In this document: positions 9,850-17,997 of the stretch, piece after piece
Position numbering within the stretch: position 1 is the first letter of the stretch
Layout of the letters: every line of letters begins with the position of its first letter
Origin: Bergeyella sp.
GTDB taxonomy: Bacteria > Bacteroidota > Bacteroidia > Flavobacteriales > Weeksellaceae
NCBI GenBank assembly: GCA_030263285.1
Contig: SZYB01000002.1
Location: forward strand, 186,001 to 250,000
Direction of reading: 5' to 3'
Length of the DNA: 64,000 nucleotides
Translations under genes and position numbers: made by a program
Notes under the pieces: generated by a model
The model's input: only the letters and a program-made list of their open reading frames with translations
What the model was told of the DNA's origin: nothing
Databases searched by the model: none

Positions 9850-10743
9850 TTAAGTGTTGAAAATCGTTTCTATACTCTGCGATATATCCTGCGCAATTTT
9901 CTCTGTGGGAATGTCATTTTCATCATTATTAAAAGGATCTTCTATCTCTTCGGCAATAATCTCCAGACTCATAAGCACATAAAAAACAAAACAGGTAATA
10001 AAGACCATAATCCACCCTATGTTTATTGCATACGCAACAGGAAGGGTAAGAGAATAGGTCATGATAAATTTCTTTACAAAAGAAGAATAAGAAATAGGAA
10101 TAGGGGTATTTTTTATTCTTTCGCATCCCCCGCAAACATCCAAAAACCCGGAAACCTGCCTGTCCAAAAAGAAAAGCTCTTCCCCAGAAATTATTCCTTT
10201 TTTATGTATTTCTGTAAGCCGTCTCACCATGTTCTTTATAATTTCTACGGGAGGCACATAATCTTTCACCGATTCTTTTCTTTTTCCGGAAAAATGTTCA
10301 TCAAGCCTCATCCTCGTAGATTTTTCAGACAAATGTTTACTTAAGGAAAAAGGAAAAGAGGACAGGCTTTCCCAAAAAAAAGCCCTATCCTGCCGCTGCC
10401 CGTCCTGTTCTACTGCCAACAGTGCGTTGAGTTTTACGGCAAGATTCCTGGAATCATTTGCCAACTGTCCCCACAACTTCCTTCCCTCCCACCATCTTTC
10501 ATAGGCAGTATTGGTTCTGAAAACAAGCAATAGAGAGAGTACAAAGCCTATAAGAGAATGAACCAGACTTACATTGACCACCGAAGAGTTTTTTGAGAGT
10601 TTAAGGTAGACTACCTCAAGATAATATATCCCAAAAGAATACACAGCCATCCCCATGATGGAGGGAAACAAAATCTTAAGTGTATCGCTCTTCTTCAGGC
10701 TGAGAACCAGCTTAAAAAAATTCCGATTATTGTACTGATGCAT
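9850..10743 (-). CDS. Bestrophin-like (UPF0187/YneE) anion channel family protein
   Basis: A 297-residue integral membrane protein of the bacterial bestrophin family; characterised members form pentameric ion channels. The family core is clear: transmembrane segments at about 27-48 and 58-78, then the signature FRTNTAYERWWEGRKLWGQL (about 75-94), a long cytosolic helical region, and two more hydrophobic segments at about 225-262. The C-terminus DPFNNDENDIP resembles the acidic cluster of bestrophins. Length is typical (about 290-310). A -7 box sits only 13 bases before the start, so the leader would be short. The family is probably right; substrate ion and role are unknown. Confidence 0.88.
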   Translation of the reverse strand: MHQYNNRNFFKLVLSLKKSDTLKILFPSIMGMAVYSFGIYYLEVVYLKLSKNSSVVNVSLVHSLIGFVLSLLLVFRTNTAYERWWEGRKLWGQLANDSRNLAVKLNALLAVEQDGQRQDRAFFWESLSSFPFSLSKHLSEKSTRMRLDEHFSGKRKESVKDYVPPVEIIKNMVRRLTEIHKKGIISGEELFFLDRQVSGFLDVCGGCERIKNTPIPISYSSFVKKFIMTYSLTLPVAYAINIGWIMVFITCFVFYVLMSLEIIAEEIEDPFNNDENDIPTEKIAQDISQSIETIFNT

Positions 10744-10756
10744 GGGGCTGTTTTTG

Positions 10757-10764
10757 CAAAAATA
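10757..10764 (-). promoter_or_regulatory. -7 promoter box of the bestrophin-like gene
   Basis: On the minus strand this reads TATTTTTG, a TAnnTTTG match 13 bases before the start codon. Confidence 0.45.
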
Positions 10765-10989
10765 ACAGATTTATTATAGAACCTTATTTATTGGATCAGA
10801 TAATTTTTACACATCTCACACAATCGCCTATTTTTGACAGAAACATTTACAGTTCTCAATTTATGATATTCTTTACCCATTCCCGCCTCAGTCCCATAAG
10901 AAATTCCCCAACCCCTATTTTTTATTTTTTCGATTTTGAGGTTTTAACGTAAGAAAAGAAAGAGAAAACAGAGAAAGTTTTTTTGGGAA

Positions 10990-12175
10990 ACAGAAACAAA
11001 TCAAAAACCAAGCTCAACACTCTGGTGTAGACAATGACTCCGTGGCAGGTAGATCTGAGCACCGTTCCTATGGTCTCAATTATAAAGAATCGAAATACAC
11101 GGTAAGATGGTGCAGCAGCACAATACAGCTCGGATGCCAACCCATAGCAGGAGTCATCAATACCATTCTAAAGAAAAAACAAAGAGCTGCCGCATTCATC
11201 AACTATGATCAACCGAGGAGAAACAATGGAGAAAACTCTCCGGCAAGGACAATTGATTGGGACAAGACTGAAAAAAAAGAAAAGCTATTTTAAATCTTGG
11301 TTTACGGTTTGGATTTAGAGTAAAAACGATAAGAACACAGAACCATAATTTGGATATTTTTCGATAAAAATTTTGCCGATAACACTGCTGATGATCCCTT
11401 AAACACAAGGGTGAGCAATAAAAAATACCCTCAGAAGGACCTGAAAGAAATGATTTTAATTTCCAGGTCGGGGATGCACAAACACGACAAGGGCAAGTAT
11501 TTTTCAATTCAGAATATCCTTTATCATAAAAAGTAAGTCTATTATGGCTTTGGGGAGGCTAGAGTAAAGAAGAAAAGGATTTGGATTTCGGATATTTATG
11601 ATCTTTCTTATTAATTGTGTTAGGTACCAGATTTTAGGCTGTAGTGGCTGGAATGTGGACGTGAACAATACGCTAGGGAGCAACGTTTTTCGTTATAACG
11701 TAGAGAATGTCATAAATTCCTCGCTCGGAAATATTAGGTGCAGGAGGAGAACAGTCTTTCCTTAGCTCTTCGCCGGAAAACACCTTGGTAAAATGCCAAA
11801 ATTCTCAAGGTCTTTACACGATTCTATCTACAATACAAATAAACACCTGCACTGGAAATCGCCAGACGGTACGAAAATTATTCGGACTTTGGAGATACCC
11901 TGACGAAAAAATAGCCTTGCAATACGCTGGGAAAAGCTTTTCTGTTTGGGGACCATTTGGATACATATTTAGAGTGTTTTCTTTGCTGCGACAGTATTTT
12001 AATAACTCTTGGGCAGATATATCTGACTCAAGAGAAGGAATCGTAAAAATGGAATTTTTGTCAGTACCCGTGAGGTTGCCAAAGCACTGGGATTTCAACC
12101 ACCAAAAAACTGGAAAAAAAGACCTCTGCCAAAACAATGTTATGATTTTTTGCCCAATAAAGGGCATTCCGAGGT
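10990..12175 (+). pseudogene. TonB-dependent outer-membrane receptor, decayed (frameshifts, stops, C-terminus lost)
   Basis: No frame is intact, but receptor motifs appear in the correct order on the plus strand in shifting frames. The plug domain reads VDLSTVPMVSI at 11049-11081, DGAAAQYSSDA at 11106-11138 and IAGVINTILKKK at 11144-11179. This is the usual 'DL..IP...I.RIEVLRDGAAAQYGSDAIAGVIN' segment, split by frame changes and a stop. The barrel region shows GDAQTRQGQVFFNSEYPLS (11470-11526), GWNVDVNNTLGSNVFRYNV (from 11646), RRYENYSDFGDTLTKKIALQ (from 11864) and [15 protein letters not shown] (about 12075-12119). Full receptors run several hundred residues beyond the RYENYSDFG strand; here the remnant stops at the prfA promoter. 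exbB-exbD-tonB lie 3.8 kb downstream. Start and end are approximate; the substrate is unknown. Confidence 0.85.
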
Positions 12176-12190
12176 TTGGTTAATATTCTG

Positions 12191-12198
12191 TATCTTTG
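12191..12198 (+). promoter_or_regulatory. -7 promoter box of prfA
   Basis: TATCTTTG matches TAnnTTTG, 20 bases before the prfA ATG. A TTTG at 12175-12178 is present, but only 12 bases upstream, too close for the usual 19-base spacing. Confidence 0.5.
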
Positions 12199-12218
12199 CC
12201 AGCACAAAATCCAATAGG

Positions 12219-13304
12219 ATGTCAAAGTCTTTACTGCCCAAGCTGAAAGCAATAAAACAACGTTTTGAGGAAGTGGCGGATCTTATTGTTCAGCCCGATG
12301 TTATTTCGAATCAAAAAAAGTACTCTCAACTCAATAAAGAATACAGTGATCTGGGCAAAATAGTGAAGGTGTATGATGAATATTCGTCTGCTCTCTCCAC
12401 TATCTCCGAGTCCGACGAAATCATCTCCGACGGATCGGATAAAGATTTTGTGGCACTCGCCAGGAAAGAAAAGGCACAGGCTCAGGAAAAACTTCCTCTC
12501 CTGGAAGAAAAACTTAAATTACTTCTGATTCCCAAAGATCCCACAGACAGCAAAAATGTAATCGTAGAGTTAAGGGCGGGTACCGGAGGAGATGAAGCGG
12601 CTATTTTTGTAGAGGACGTCTACCGTATGTATTCCATGTTTTTTAAAAATAAAGGCTGGAAACATGAAATTACGGATGCAAACGAAGCCTCCAAAGGTTA
12701 CAAAGAACTCGTGATGAAAGTGGAAGGAGATGGCGTATATGGTATTATGAAATTTGAATCCGGAGTGCACAGAGTACAAAGAATTCCAGAGACGGAATCC
12801 CAAGGGAGAGTGCACACTTCCGCCATTACCGTGGCAGTACTTCCCGAAGCCGAAGAGGTAGACGTAGAGATAAATCCCGCAGACATAGAGATGCAAACCT
12901 CCCGATCCGGAGGTGCCGGAGGACAAAATGTGAATAAGGTAGAAACCAAAGTGCAACTCACCCACAAACCTTCCGGCCTGGTAGTGGTATGCCAACAGGC
13001 TCGCTCCCAGCTGGCCAACCGTGAACTTGCCATGGAAATGCTAAGAGCCAGGCTCTATGACCTAAAATTACAGGAAGTACAGGGGGATGTTGCAGCCCAA
13101 AGAAAAACGATGGTCTCCACGGGAGACCGTTCGGCCAAGATAAAAACCTATAATTACCCTCAGGGAAGAGTAACCGATCACAGAATAAATAAATCCATCT
13201 ATAATCTGGATGCTTACATGAATGGAGAAATACAAGAAATGATAGATGCCGTAATTATGGCAGAAAATGCCGAAAAACTCAAAGGACAAGAGGAAGAGTT
13301 TTAG
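12219..13304 (+). CDS. prfA: Peptide chain release factor 1
   Basis: A 361-residue class I release factor that recognises UAA/UAG in the ribosomal A site and triggers hydrolysis of peptidyl-tRNA. The GGQ loop is in [16 protein letters not shown] (about residues 228-243). The stop-codon-reading tripeptide is PET in [18 protein letters not shown] (about 185-202), which is the RF1-type P-x-T and not the SPF of RF2. The N-terminal coiled coil ([15 protein letters not shown]) is standard. The frame is open back to 12150, but ATG 12219 gives the expected [12 protein letters not shown] start, lies just after the -7 box and makes the length match the family (about 360). Confidence 0.97.
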   Translation: MSKSLLPKLKAIKQRFEEVADLIVQPDVISNQKKYSQLNKEYSDLGKIVKVYDEYSSALSTISESDEIISDGSDKDFVALARKEKAQAQEKLPLLEEKLKLLLIPKDPTDSKNVIVELRAGTGGDEAAIFVEDVYRMYSMFFKNKGWKHEITDANEASKGYKELVMKVEGDGVYGIMKFESGVHRVQRIPETESQGRVHTSAITVAVLPEAEEVDVEINPADIEMQTSRSGGAGGQNVNKVETKVQLTHKPSGLVVVCQQARSQLANRELAMEMLRARLYDLKLQEVQGDVAAQRKTMVSTGDRSAKIKTYNYPQGRVTDHRINKSIYNLDAYMNGEIQEMIDAVIMAENAEKLKGQEEEF

Positions 13305-13332
13305 GACTAAACACAATAAAAACTGAAAAAAC

Positions 13333-13509
13333 ATGAACCTGCCTTATATCTATCACTTTTTACTTGCCTTGATTTTTTCTCTTATCACGTCCCCATGTAT
13401 TGGGCACTGGGAGGAAAATAGAAAAAAGTCCGCCCTCCCCTCCGCCAGAGAAGGAGCAGCCCCATTTGTCCCAAGCTTCTTTGTCGGCTTCATAAAGAAT
13501 ATAGTATGA
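13333..13509 (+). CDS. Possible 58-residue exported small protein or relic
   Basis: ATG 13333 opens a frame encoding about 20 hydrophobic residues (YHFLLALIFSLITSPCIG), like a signal peptide or a membrane anchor with a cysteine near the cleavage region, followed by a basic and then Ala/Pro/Phe-rich tail. It starts 28 bases after prfA on the same strand. No family is recognised. It could be a small exported protein, or the 5' remnant of a decayed secreted protein in this eroded interval. Confidence 0.25.
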   Translation: MNLPYIYHFLLALIFSLITSPCIGHWEENRKKSALPSAREGAAPFVPSFFVGFIKNIV

Positions 13510-13706
13510 TGATTAATTCCGGCAGCCTATATTCTTTTATTATAAAAAACACACAGTCTCGCTATGGCAAGAATTTTTCCCATAAGCAATGGGATACTCA
13601 AGTAAGCGGGTCTTTTTCAAGTATAAAAGAAACACCGTTTGCACAAAATTGGAGAGAAAACTCTAAATCCCCTTTATGTCCCATAATTTTCTTGTCTATA
13701 GTGATC

Positions 13707-13765
13707 AAAACAGTGATGATACTCCAAATAACCCACCACACTTAAAAATTTTGGATCACTGTTTT
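13707..13765 (-). terminator. 11-bp inverted repeat, possible terminator of the DUF885 gene
   Basis: AAAACAGTGAT (13707-13717) and ATCACTGTTTT (13755-13765) are perfectly complementary, with a 37-base loop. The structure lies about 40 bases beyond the stop of the minus-strand DUF885 gene. The A/T ends of the stem give a T-run on either strand. The long loop makes a standard intrinsic terminator uncertain. Confidence 0.35.
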
Positions 13766-13806
13766 TGCCATCTTTATCACCTCTCAAGAGACTTAAGTTC
13801 AATAAT

Positions 13807-15597
13807 TTACTGTTGTCTTTTTGCCCAAGCCTCCATTTTTTTATCAAGAACACTCAGCGGTAGGCTTCCATCATTCAATAATTCATCATGAAAACGGGCA
13901 AGGTTAAATTTCCTTCCCAGCTGCATTTCGTATCTTGCTCTGAGTTCAGAAAATTTTAACTGACCTATTTTATAACTCAATGCCTGTGCCGGAAATGCCA
14001 TATACCGTTCTATCGCAGAAACAACATCCGGGAGATCTTCTGGTCTATTTTTCATATAATACGCTATCGCCTCCTCTCTGGTAAATTTTCCTGTATGCAG
14101 TCCTACATCTACCACCAGCCTTACCGCACGGAGCATCTGATCATTGAGCGCACCCATTTTCTGGTACGGGTCTTTATATAAACCCAGTTCGTCCCCTAAA
14201 AACTCACAATAATGCGCCCAGCCTTCCACAAAAGCACCAAACTCACTAAAACGCATAAACTTTGGGAGTGAAGTGTTCTCCTGACTTAGAGAAATCTGAT
14301 AGTGATGTCCAGGGATGGCTTCATGCAAAAACAAAGACTCCATCCCTGTGCTGATGTTAAACTTTGAAGGATTAGGAAGCGGGATATAGAAGATCCCGGG
14401 TCTTTTTCCGTCAGGCGTTCCAGGCATGTATTCTGCACTTGCAGAAGCTTCTCTGTATTTTTCTGTTCTTCTGATCTCAAAAGGAGTCACCGGTTTTTTT
14501 GTAAAGAGGTATTTAAGGCGAGGCTCAATTTTATTTTGTATCCTCCTAAAAGCCTCCAAAACTTCCTTTTCCGAAGCATACGGCATAGCCTTGGGATCTT
14601 CTTTTAGGGAGACGAAGAACTCTTCCAGAGCACCCGTAAACCCCACCGTTTTTTTTATCTCTTCCATCTCCGCTCTTATTCTCTCCACCTCACTTACCCC
14701 TATCCTGTATACCTCCTCGACGTCCATATCGGTAGTGGTCCAGTTTTTTACATAGAACTTATAAATCTTTTCCCCGTCTGGCAATGCATTAATACCGTCG
14801 GTTTTCCTTGCTTTCGGATAATATTCCCTCTCCAAAAATTCTCCCATTTTCTTGTAAGAAGGGATAATCTTTTTGTTAATTGCCTCTTCAAAACGTTTCC
14901 TATAAATTTCCTTTTTTTCCTGAGAAAAACTTTTGGGGAAATCCCTGACAGGACCATAGAAAATATTCTCCTCAAAATTGGGCGTCAAAATCTGTTCTGC
15001 TCTCATCTGCGGAATCATTTTTATGACAAGCTTTCTTGGCAAAACGTAACCTCTTTTTATCCCCTCTCCGAAATTATTAATGGCCGCCCCCATCCACAAC
15101 GGAAATTGGTCTACTCTTTTCAGCCAGTTATCATAATCAGCCTCTGTCCTGAACGGCTGCGCTCCCTTTCCGCTTCCCATAATAGGGAAAAACAGAGGAA
15201 GACCCCTAAACTGATCAAAAGGAATATACTCCGTCTCAAAGCCTAGTTCTGTGATCCTATTTTTTACCTGAAACGACAAAACATCGTACACCCTCTTTTT
15301 TTCGTCACTTAGGTCACTATAATTCACCTGTTCCAATTGACCTTCTATTTTTTTATAAAAACTGAGTTCTCCTTTTATAAAATTTTTATCTATATCTATG
15401 GGCAATTGATCGTTATATCTGTTATCCCCTATCTGTGTAGCTTGTAAAGGATAAAGTTTAAGATACTCCTCAAAGTAAAGAACGGCAATACTGTCAATAT
15501 CCGTCGGTTGCTTTTTAGGCATAGGCCTATCATTTTTTTTACAAGAGAGAACCCATAAAACGACAAAAACAAGGGCAACAAGAGACCTCAACTGCAT
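13807..15597 (-). CDS. DUF885 family lipoprotein, putative zinc peptidase
   Basis: A 596-residue protein beginning with a lipoprotein signal (MQLRSLVALVFVVLWVLSC, lipobox cysteine at residue 19), so it should be anchored to a membrane facing the periplasm or the cell exterior. The body is DUF885. LFLHEAIPGHHYQISLSQEN (about residues 475-494) carries the HExxxGHH-type metal-binding signature, and GWAHYCEFLGDELGLY follows, where a downstream glutamate would complete the site. The family is thought to be metallopeptidases/carboxypeptidases; its substrate is unknown. The frame continues upstream to 15801, but ATG 15597 places the lipobox correctly and the upstream codons look non-coding. A single-gene unit, convergent with prfA and divergent from exbB. 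Confidence 0.9.
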   Translation of the reverse strand: MQLRSLVALVFVVLWVLSCKKNDRPMPKKQPTDIDSIAVLYFEEYLKLYPLQATQIGDNRYNDQLPIDIDKNFIKGELSFYKKIEGQLEQVNYSDLSDEKKRVYDVLSFQVKNRITELGFETEYIPFDQFRGLPLFFPIMGSGKGAQPFRTEADYDNWLKRVDQFPLWMGAAINNFGEGIKRGYVLPRKLVIKMIPQMRAEQILTPNFEENIFYGPVRDFPKSFSQEKKEIYRKRFEEAINKKIIPSYKKMGEFLEREYYPKARKTDGINALPDGEKIYKFYVKNWTTTDMDVEEVYRIGVSEVERIRAEMEEIKKTVGFTGALEEFFVSLKEDPKAMPYASEKEVLEAFRRIQNKIEPRLKYLFTKKPVTPFEIRRTEKYREASASAEYMPGTPDGKRPGIFYIPLPNPSKFNISTGMESLFLHEAIPGHHYQISLSQENTSLPKFMRFSEFGAFVEGWAHYCEFLGDELGLYKDPYQKMGALNDQMLRAVRLVVDVGLHTGKFTREEAIAYYMKNRPEDLPDVVSAIERYMAFPAQALSYKIGQLKFSELRARYEMQLGRKFNLARFHDELLNDGSLPLSVLDKKMEAWAKRQQ

Positions 15598-15990
15598 TAT
15601 AGCTTGGTTTTTAGGTAGAACTTCAAATACTCCGCCAAGATATAAAATTTTTGGGGTAAAAATTGCCAAAACTATACATTGTGCAGAACATAATTTGGCG
15701 GAATAATCCAAAAAAAAAATACCGTTTAGATCATGAAAATCACTTTCCACAATATCATATCCACTTCTATCAAATTGTTTCAAAGATTCCAGACCAAGCA
15801 AAAGTTAATCTGCAGGAGGCATGATCATTTTGGGCATAAAGAAGCCAAAGATCAAAAAGAAAAAAACAGAGAAGGTTTACTCCCATTTTTTTGGCTAAAA
15901 ACTTGTTTTGAGTCTCTTACTATGTTTACCTTCGTTTCCCGAAATTATCACCATAGTAAAAAGTGTTGAGAGTAATAAAAAATACAAACT
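15598..15990. other. Divergent intergenic region upstream of exbB, 0.4 kb
   Basis: The region separates the divergent DUF885 and exbB genes and must hold both promoters, but no clean TAnnTTTG box with a spaced TTTG was found. It contains a 25-codon frame preceded by a perfect AGGAGG (entered separately). The rest is AT-rich with no recognised gene. Confidence 0.45.
15821..15898 (+). CDS. Possible 25-residue basic micropeptide with strong Shine-Dalgarno
   Basis: ATG 15821 is preceded at 15814-15819 by AGGAGG. The predicted peptide, MIILGIKKPKIKKKKTEKVY plus five residues, is strongly basic, with a short hydrophobic start. Most genes in this window lack a Shine-Dalgarno site, so a perfect one before a short ATG frame stands out. 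It lies 92 bases upstream of exbB on the same strand. It could be a leader peptide, a tiny protein or coincidence; no family is recognised. Confidence 0.25.
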   Translation: MIILGIKKPKIKKKKTEKVYSHFFG

Positions 15991-16695
15991 ATGTTTTTTG
16001 TAAATGTGCAACCGGTCTTTTTGCAAACCGCCACAGAGCCTTTGGTGAAGACCATTACCCACGAATTTTCTTTTTGGGATATTATGTTTCATGGTAATCT
16101 TCTGGCAAATATTGTGATGATCACCGTTTTGTCTCTTGGAGCATTTTCTTTGTTTCTGTTTTTGGAAAGATGGTTTTACATAAAGACCCTCAATAAAAAA
16201 ATGGATAAAAATTTTCTGAATAACATAGAAGATCTTCTGAAGGAAGAGCGAATAGATGCTGCTCTGGAATATTGCATGCAAACAGATACTCCAGAAGGTA
16301 GAATCTTAGAAAAAGGGGTTTCCAGAATCGGGCGACCCGTCTCCGATATCATGAGCGCTATGGAAAATCAAGCACAGAACGAACTAAATAAAGCAGAAAA
16401 AAATCTGAATCTTTTGGCAGTAGTGCCTAGTATTGCGCCTATGCTCGGTCTTTTAGGAACCGTGATAGGGATGATTTTGGCTTTTTTTTCATTATCTAAC
16501 AGCACCGGGGGATTCTCTCCAAAAACCCTCTCGGAAGGAATTTATACAGCGCTGGGGCAAACGGCAGTAGGTCTTGCCGTGGCCATTCCTGCCAATTTTT
16601 TCTATAATCTTCTCTTGACCAGAATAGACCGGTTTGTTCTGAAGGTGCAGAACCTTACCTCCAGGTTTCTGGATATCATAAACAAGCCCATTTAA
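15991..16695 (+). CDS. exbB: ExbB/TolQ/MotA-family proton channel subunit
   Basis: A 234-residue inner-membrane protein of the ExbB/TolQ family, which with ExbD converts proton flow into work on TonB. Three hydrophobic segments are seen: about 38-64, then the pair at about 133-160 and 172-200. The pair carries the family signature VVPSIAPMLGLLGTVIGMI and GIYTALGQTAVGLAVAIPAN. It is first in a tight exbB-exbD-tonB cluster (12 and 5 base gaps) followed by folC. The extended N-terminus before the first segment is common in Bacteroidota. The nearest receptor in the window, at 11-12.2 kb, is a pseudogene, so the complex presumably serves receptors elsewhere. Confidence 0.93.
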   Translation: MFFVNVQPVFLQTATEPLVKTITHEFSFWDIMFHGNLLANIVMITVLSLGAFSLFLFLERWFYIKTLNKKMDKNFLNNIEDLLKEERIDAALEYCMQTDTPEGRILEKGVSRIGRPVSDIMSAMENQAQNELNKAEKNLNLLAVVPSIAPMLGLLGTVIGMILAFFSLSNSTGGFSPKTLSEGIYTALGQTAVGLAVAIPANFFYNLLLTRIDRFVLKVQNLTSRFLDIINKPI

Positions 16696-16707
16696 AGACA
16701 AACGCCC

Positions 16708-17106
16708 ATGAAGCTACAAAGAAGGAACAAAGCCCATCCAGATTTTAGTTTAGCTGCAATGACCGACGTAATTTTGTTACTGCTCATTTTCTTTATGATC
16801 ACCTCTTCTGCTGCAAATCAAAGTGTTCTGGAGGTAAAATTACCCAAAACAAATACAGACGCGGCAGATGTTTCTGATCCTCTGTGGGTAAGTATTACGG
16901 AAAATGGCCTTTATTACATAGACGACGTTCCGATAGAGAAAAACCTCCTAGAGAACGAGATACGAGAGAGGCTCAAGACTTCTCAAAGACCTGCTTTTAC
17001 GATAAGAGCAGACAAAAACAGCCTACATAAAGATGTGGTTTTTTTAATGGAAATCGCAGAAAAAAATAAATATCACCTTGCCATTGCGACCGTCAAAGAA
17101 GACTAA
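16708..17106 (+). CDS. exbD: ExbD/TolR-family energy-transduction subunit
   Basis: A 132-residue protein with a short cytosolic N-terminus, one transmembrane helix and a periplasmic domain. The helix starts at FSLAAMTDVILLLLIFFMI and contains the aspartate (MTDV, about residue 18) that carries protons in this family. The periplasmic part (LEVKLPKTNTDAADV, then IRADKNSLHKDVVFLMEIAE) has the typical ExbD fold, ending in HLAIATVKED. Length is standard. It sits between exbB and tonB and is almost certainly cotranscribed with them. Confidence 0.94.
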   Translation: MKLQRRNKAHPDFSLAAMTDVILLLLIFFMITSSAANQSVLEVKLPKTNTDAADVSDPLWVSITENGLYYIDDVPIEKNLLENEIRERLKTSQRPAFTIRADKNSLHKDVVFLMEIAEKNKYHLAIATVKED

Positions 17107-17111
17107 ACTCT

Positions 17112-17975
17112 ATGGATCACCGGTCTGGAGATAATACGAGAACCAAAGACTACATGATAAGTGCCCTTCTTACCCTCACCGTGTGGGCAGGGTTGCTTGT
17201 GTGGCTGTATCTATACCGATTTCGTACAACCGAAATCCAAGAGAGAAAGCTTACTACCACCATGCTTATCAGCTTTGGAGATAAAACCGGTAGAGTCAAC
17301 ACAGAAGAGCCCAAAGAGGAAGACGGCTCACTCTCTACCGAGCTAAGTCTATCTTCCCCCCTGCCAGAACCACCAGAGGAAAACAAAGCCAACGACTCCA
17401 AAGAAGAAAAAAGACGAGAATTTAAGTCTTCTATTTCTGGACTGCATAGGGAGAGAACTCTCCGCAGAAAAAAAAATGAGATAAAAAGGGAATCTACAAA
17501 AAAGACCTCAAAAAAGTCCCCGTCAAATACAAAAAAGAAAACAGAGTCCGCCAATAAAAATAATCGTACAGCCCAAAGAGACGGAAAAGGAAGGGAAGCC
17601 ATCGGAAATCTCATAAAGGGAAAAGGTAACAAATCTGGCTCCCAGGGAAATGGGAAAAATATAGGTAACAGCGGCGACCCCCTAGGCGGAAACTCTACGG
17701 GAAACAGTAAGATAGGAACAGATAGGAATCTCGTTGCCTTTATTCCCGGCACCATGAACAGAGGGGGAAAACAACCATCTCATCACTGTAAAGGTTCCGG
17801 AACTATCGTGATTGTCTATACCGTGGACAAAACAGGAAAAGTAACCCATGCGACAAGAAAAAGCGGGATTGCAGATCCTTGCATTGTAAAAACTTCTATA
17901 GAATGGGTAAAAAAATATGTAAAGGCCGAAAAATCTACTACATCCTCCACAGGGACCTATAAAATAAGTTTTTAA
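17112..17975 (+). CDS. tonB: TonB-like energy transducer
   Basis: A 287-residue TonB-type protein: one N-terminal membrane anchor (about residues 14-34, MISALLTLTVWAGLLVWLYL), then a long periplasmic linker and a small C-terminal domain. The linker starts acidic and proline-containing (LPEPPEENKAND), turns strongly Lys/Arg/Ser-rich (about 95-165) and then Gly/Asn-rich (about 170-205). The end (GSGTIVIVYTVDKTGKVTHA and a final GTYKISF) resembles the TonB C-terminal domain, which contacts receptor TonB boxes, though it is divergent. The basic linker replaces the usual Pro-Glu/Pro-Lys repeats. Position directly after exbB-exbD supports the call. ATG 17112 follows exbD by 5 bases. Confidence 0.85.
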   Translation: MDHRSGDNTRTKDYMISALLTLTVWAGLLVWLYLYRFRTTEIQERKLTTTMLISFGDKTGRVNTEEPKEEDGSLSTELSLSSPLPEPPEENKANDSKEEKRREFKSSISGLHRERTLRRKKNEIKRESTKKTSKKSPSNTKKKTESANKNNRTAQRDGKGREAIGNLIKGKGNKSGSQGNGKNIGNSGDPLGGNSTGNSKIGTDRNLVAFIPGTMNRGGKQPSHHCKGSGTIVIVYTVDKTGKVTHATRKSGIADPCIVKTSIEWVKKYVKAEKSTTSSTGTYKISF

Positions 17976-17997
17976 TTCTTTTAGAAAAAGAATAATC

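Larger units (their letters stand above)
13305..13806. other. Intergenic interval, 0.5 kb
   Basis: Between convergent prfA and the DUF885 gene there is a 58-codon open frame with a hydrophobic start (entered separately), an unremarkable 79-codon frame at 13506, and a large inverted repeat near its right end. No recognised gene or RNA. Confidence 0.5.

Noticed and set aside
12175..12178. TTTG as the -33 element of prfA
   Set aside because: It is only 12 bases from the -7 box, compared with 19 in the two good promoters; not accepted as a -33 element.
17150..17755. 201-codon minus-strand frame opposite tonB
   Set aside because: Antisense shadow of the Lys/Arg/Ser-rich TonB linker; composition is Phe/Leu/Ser/Pro-rich with no domain.
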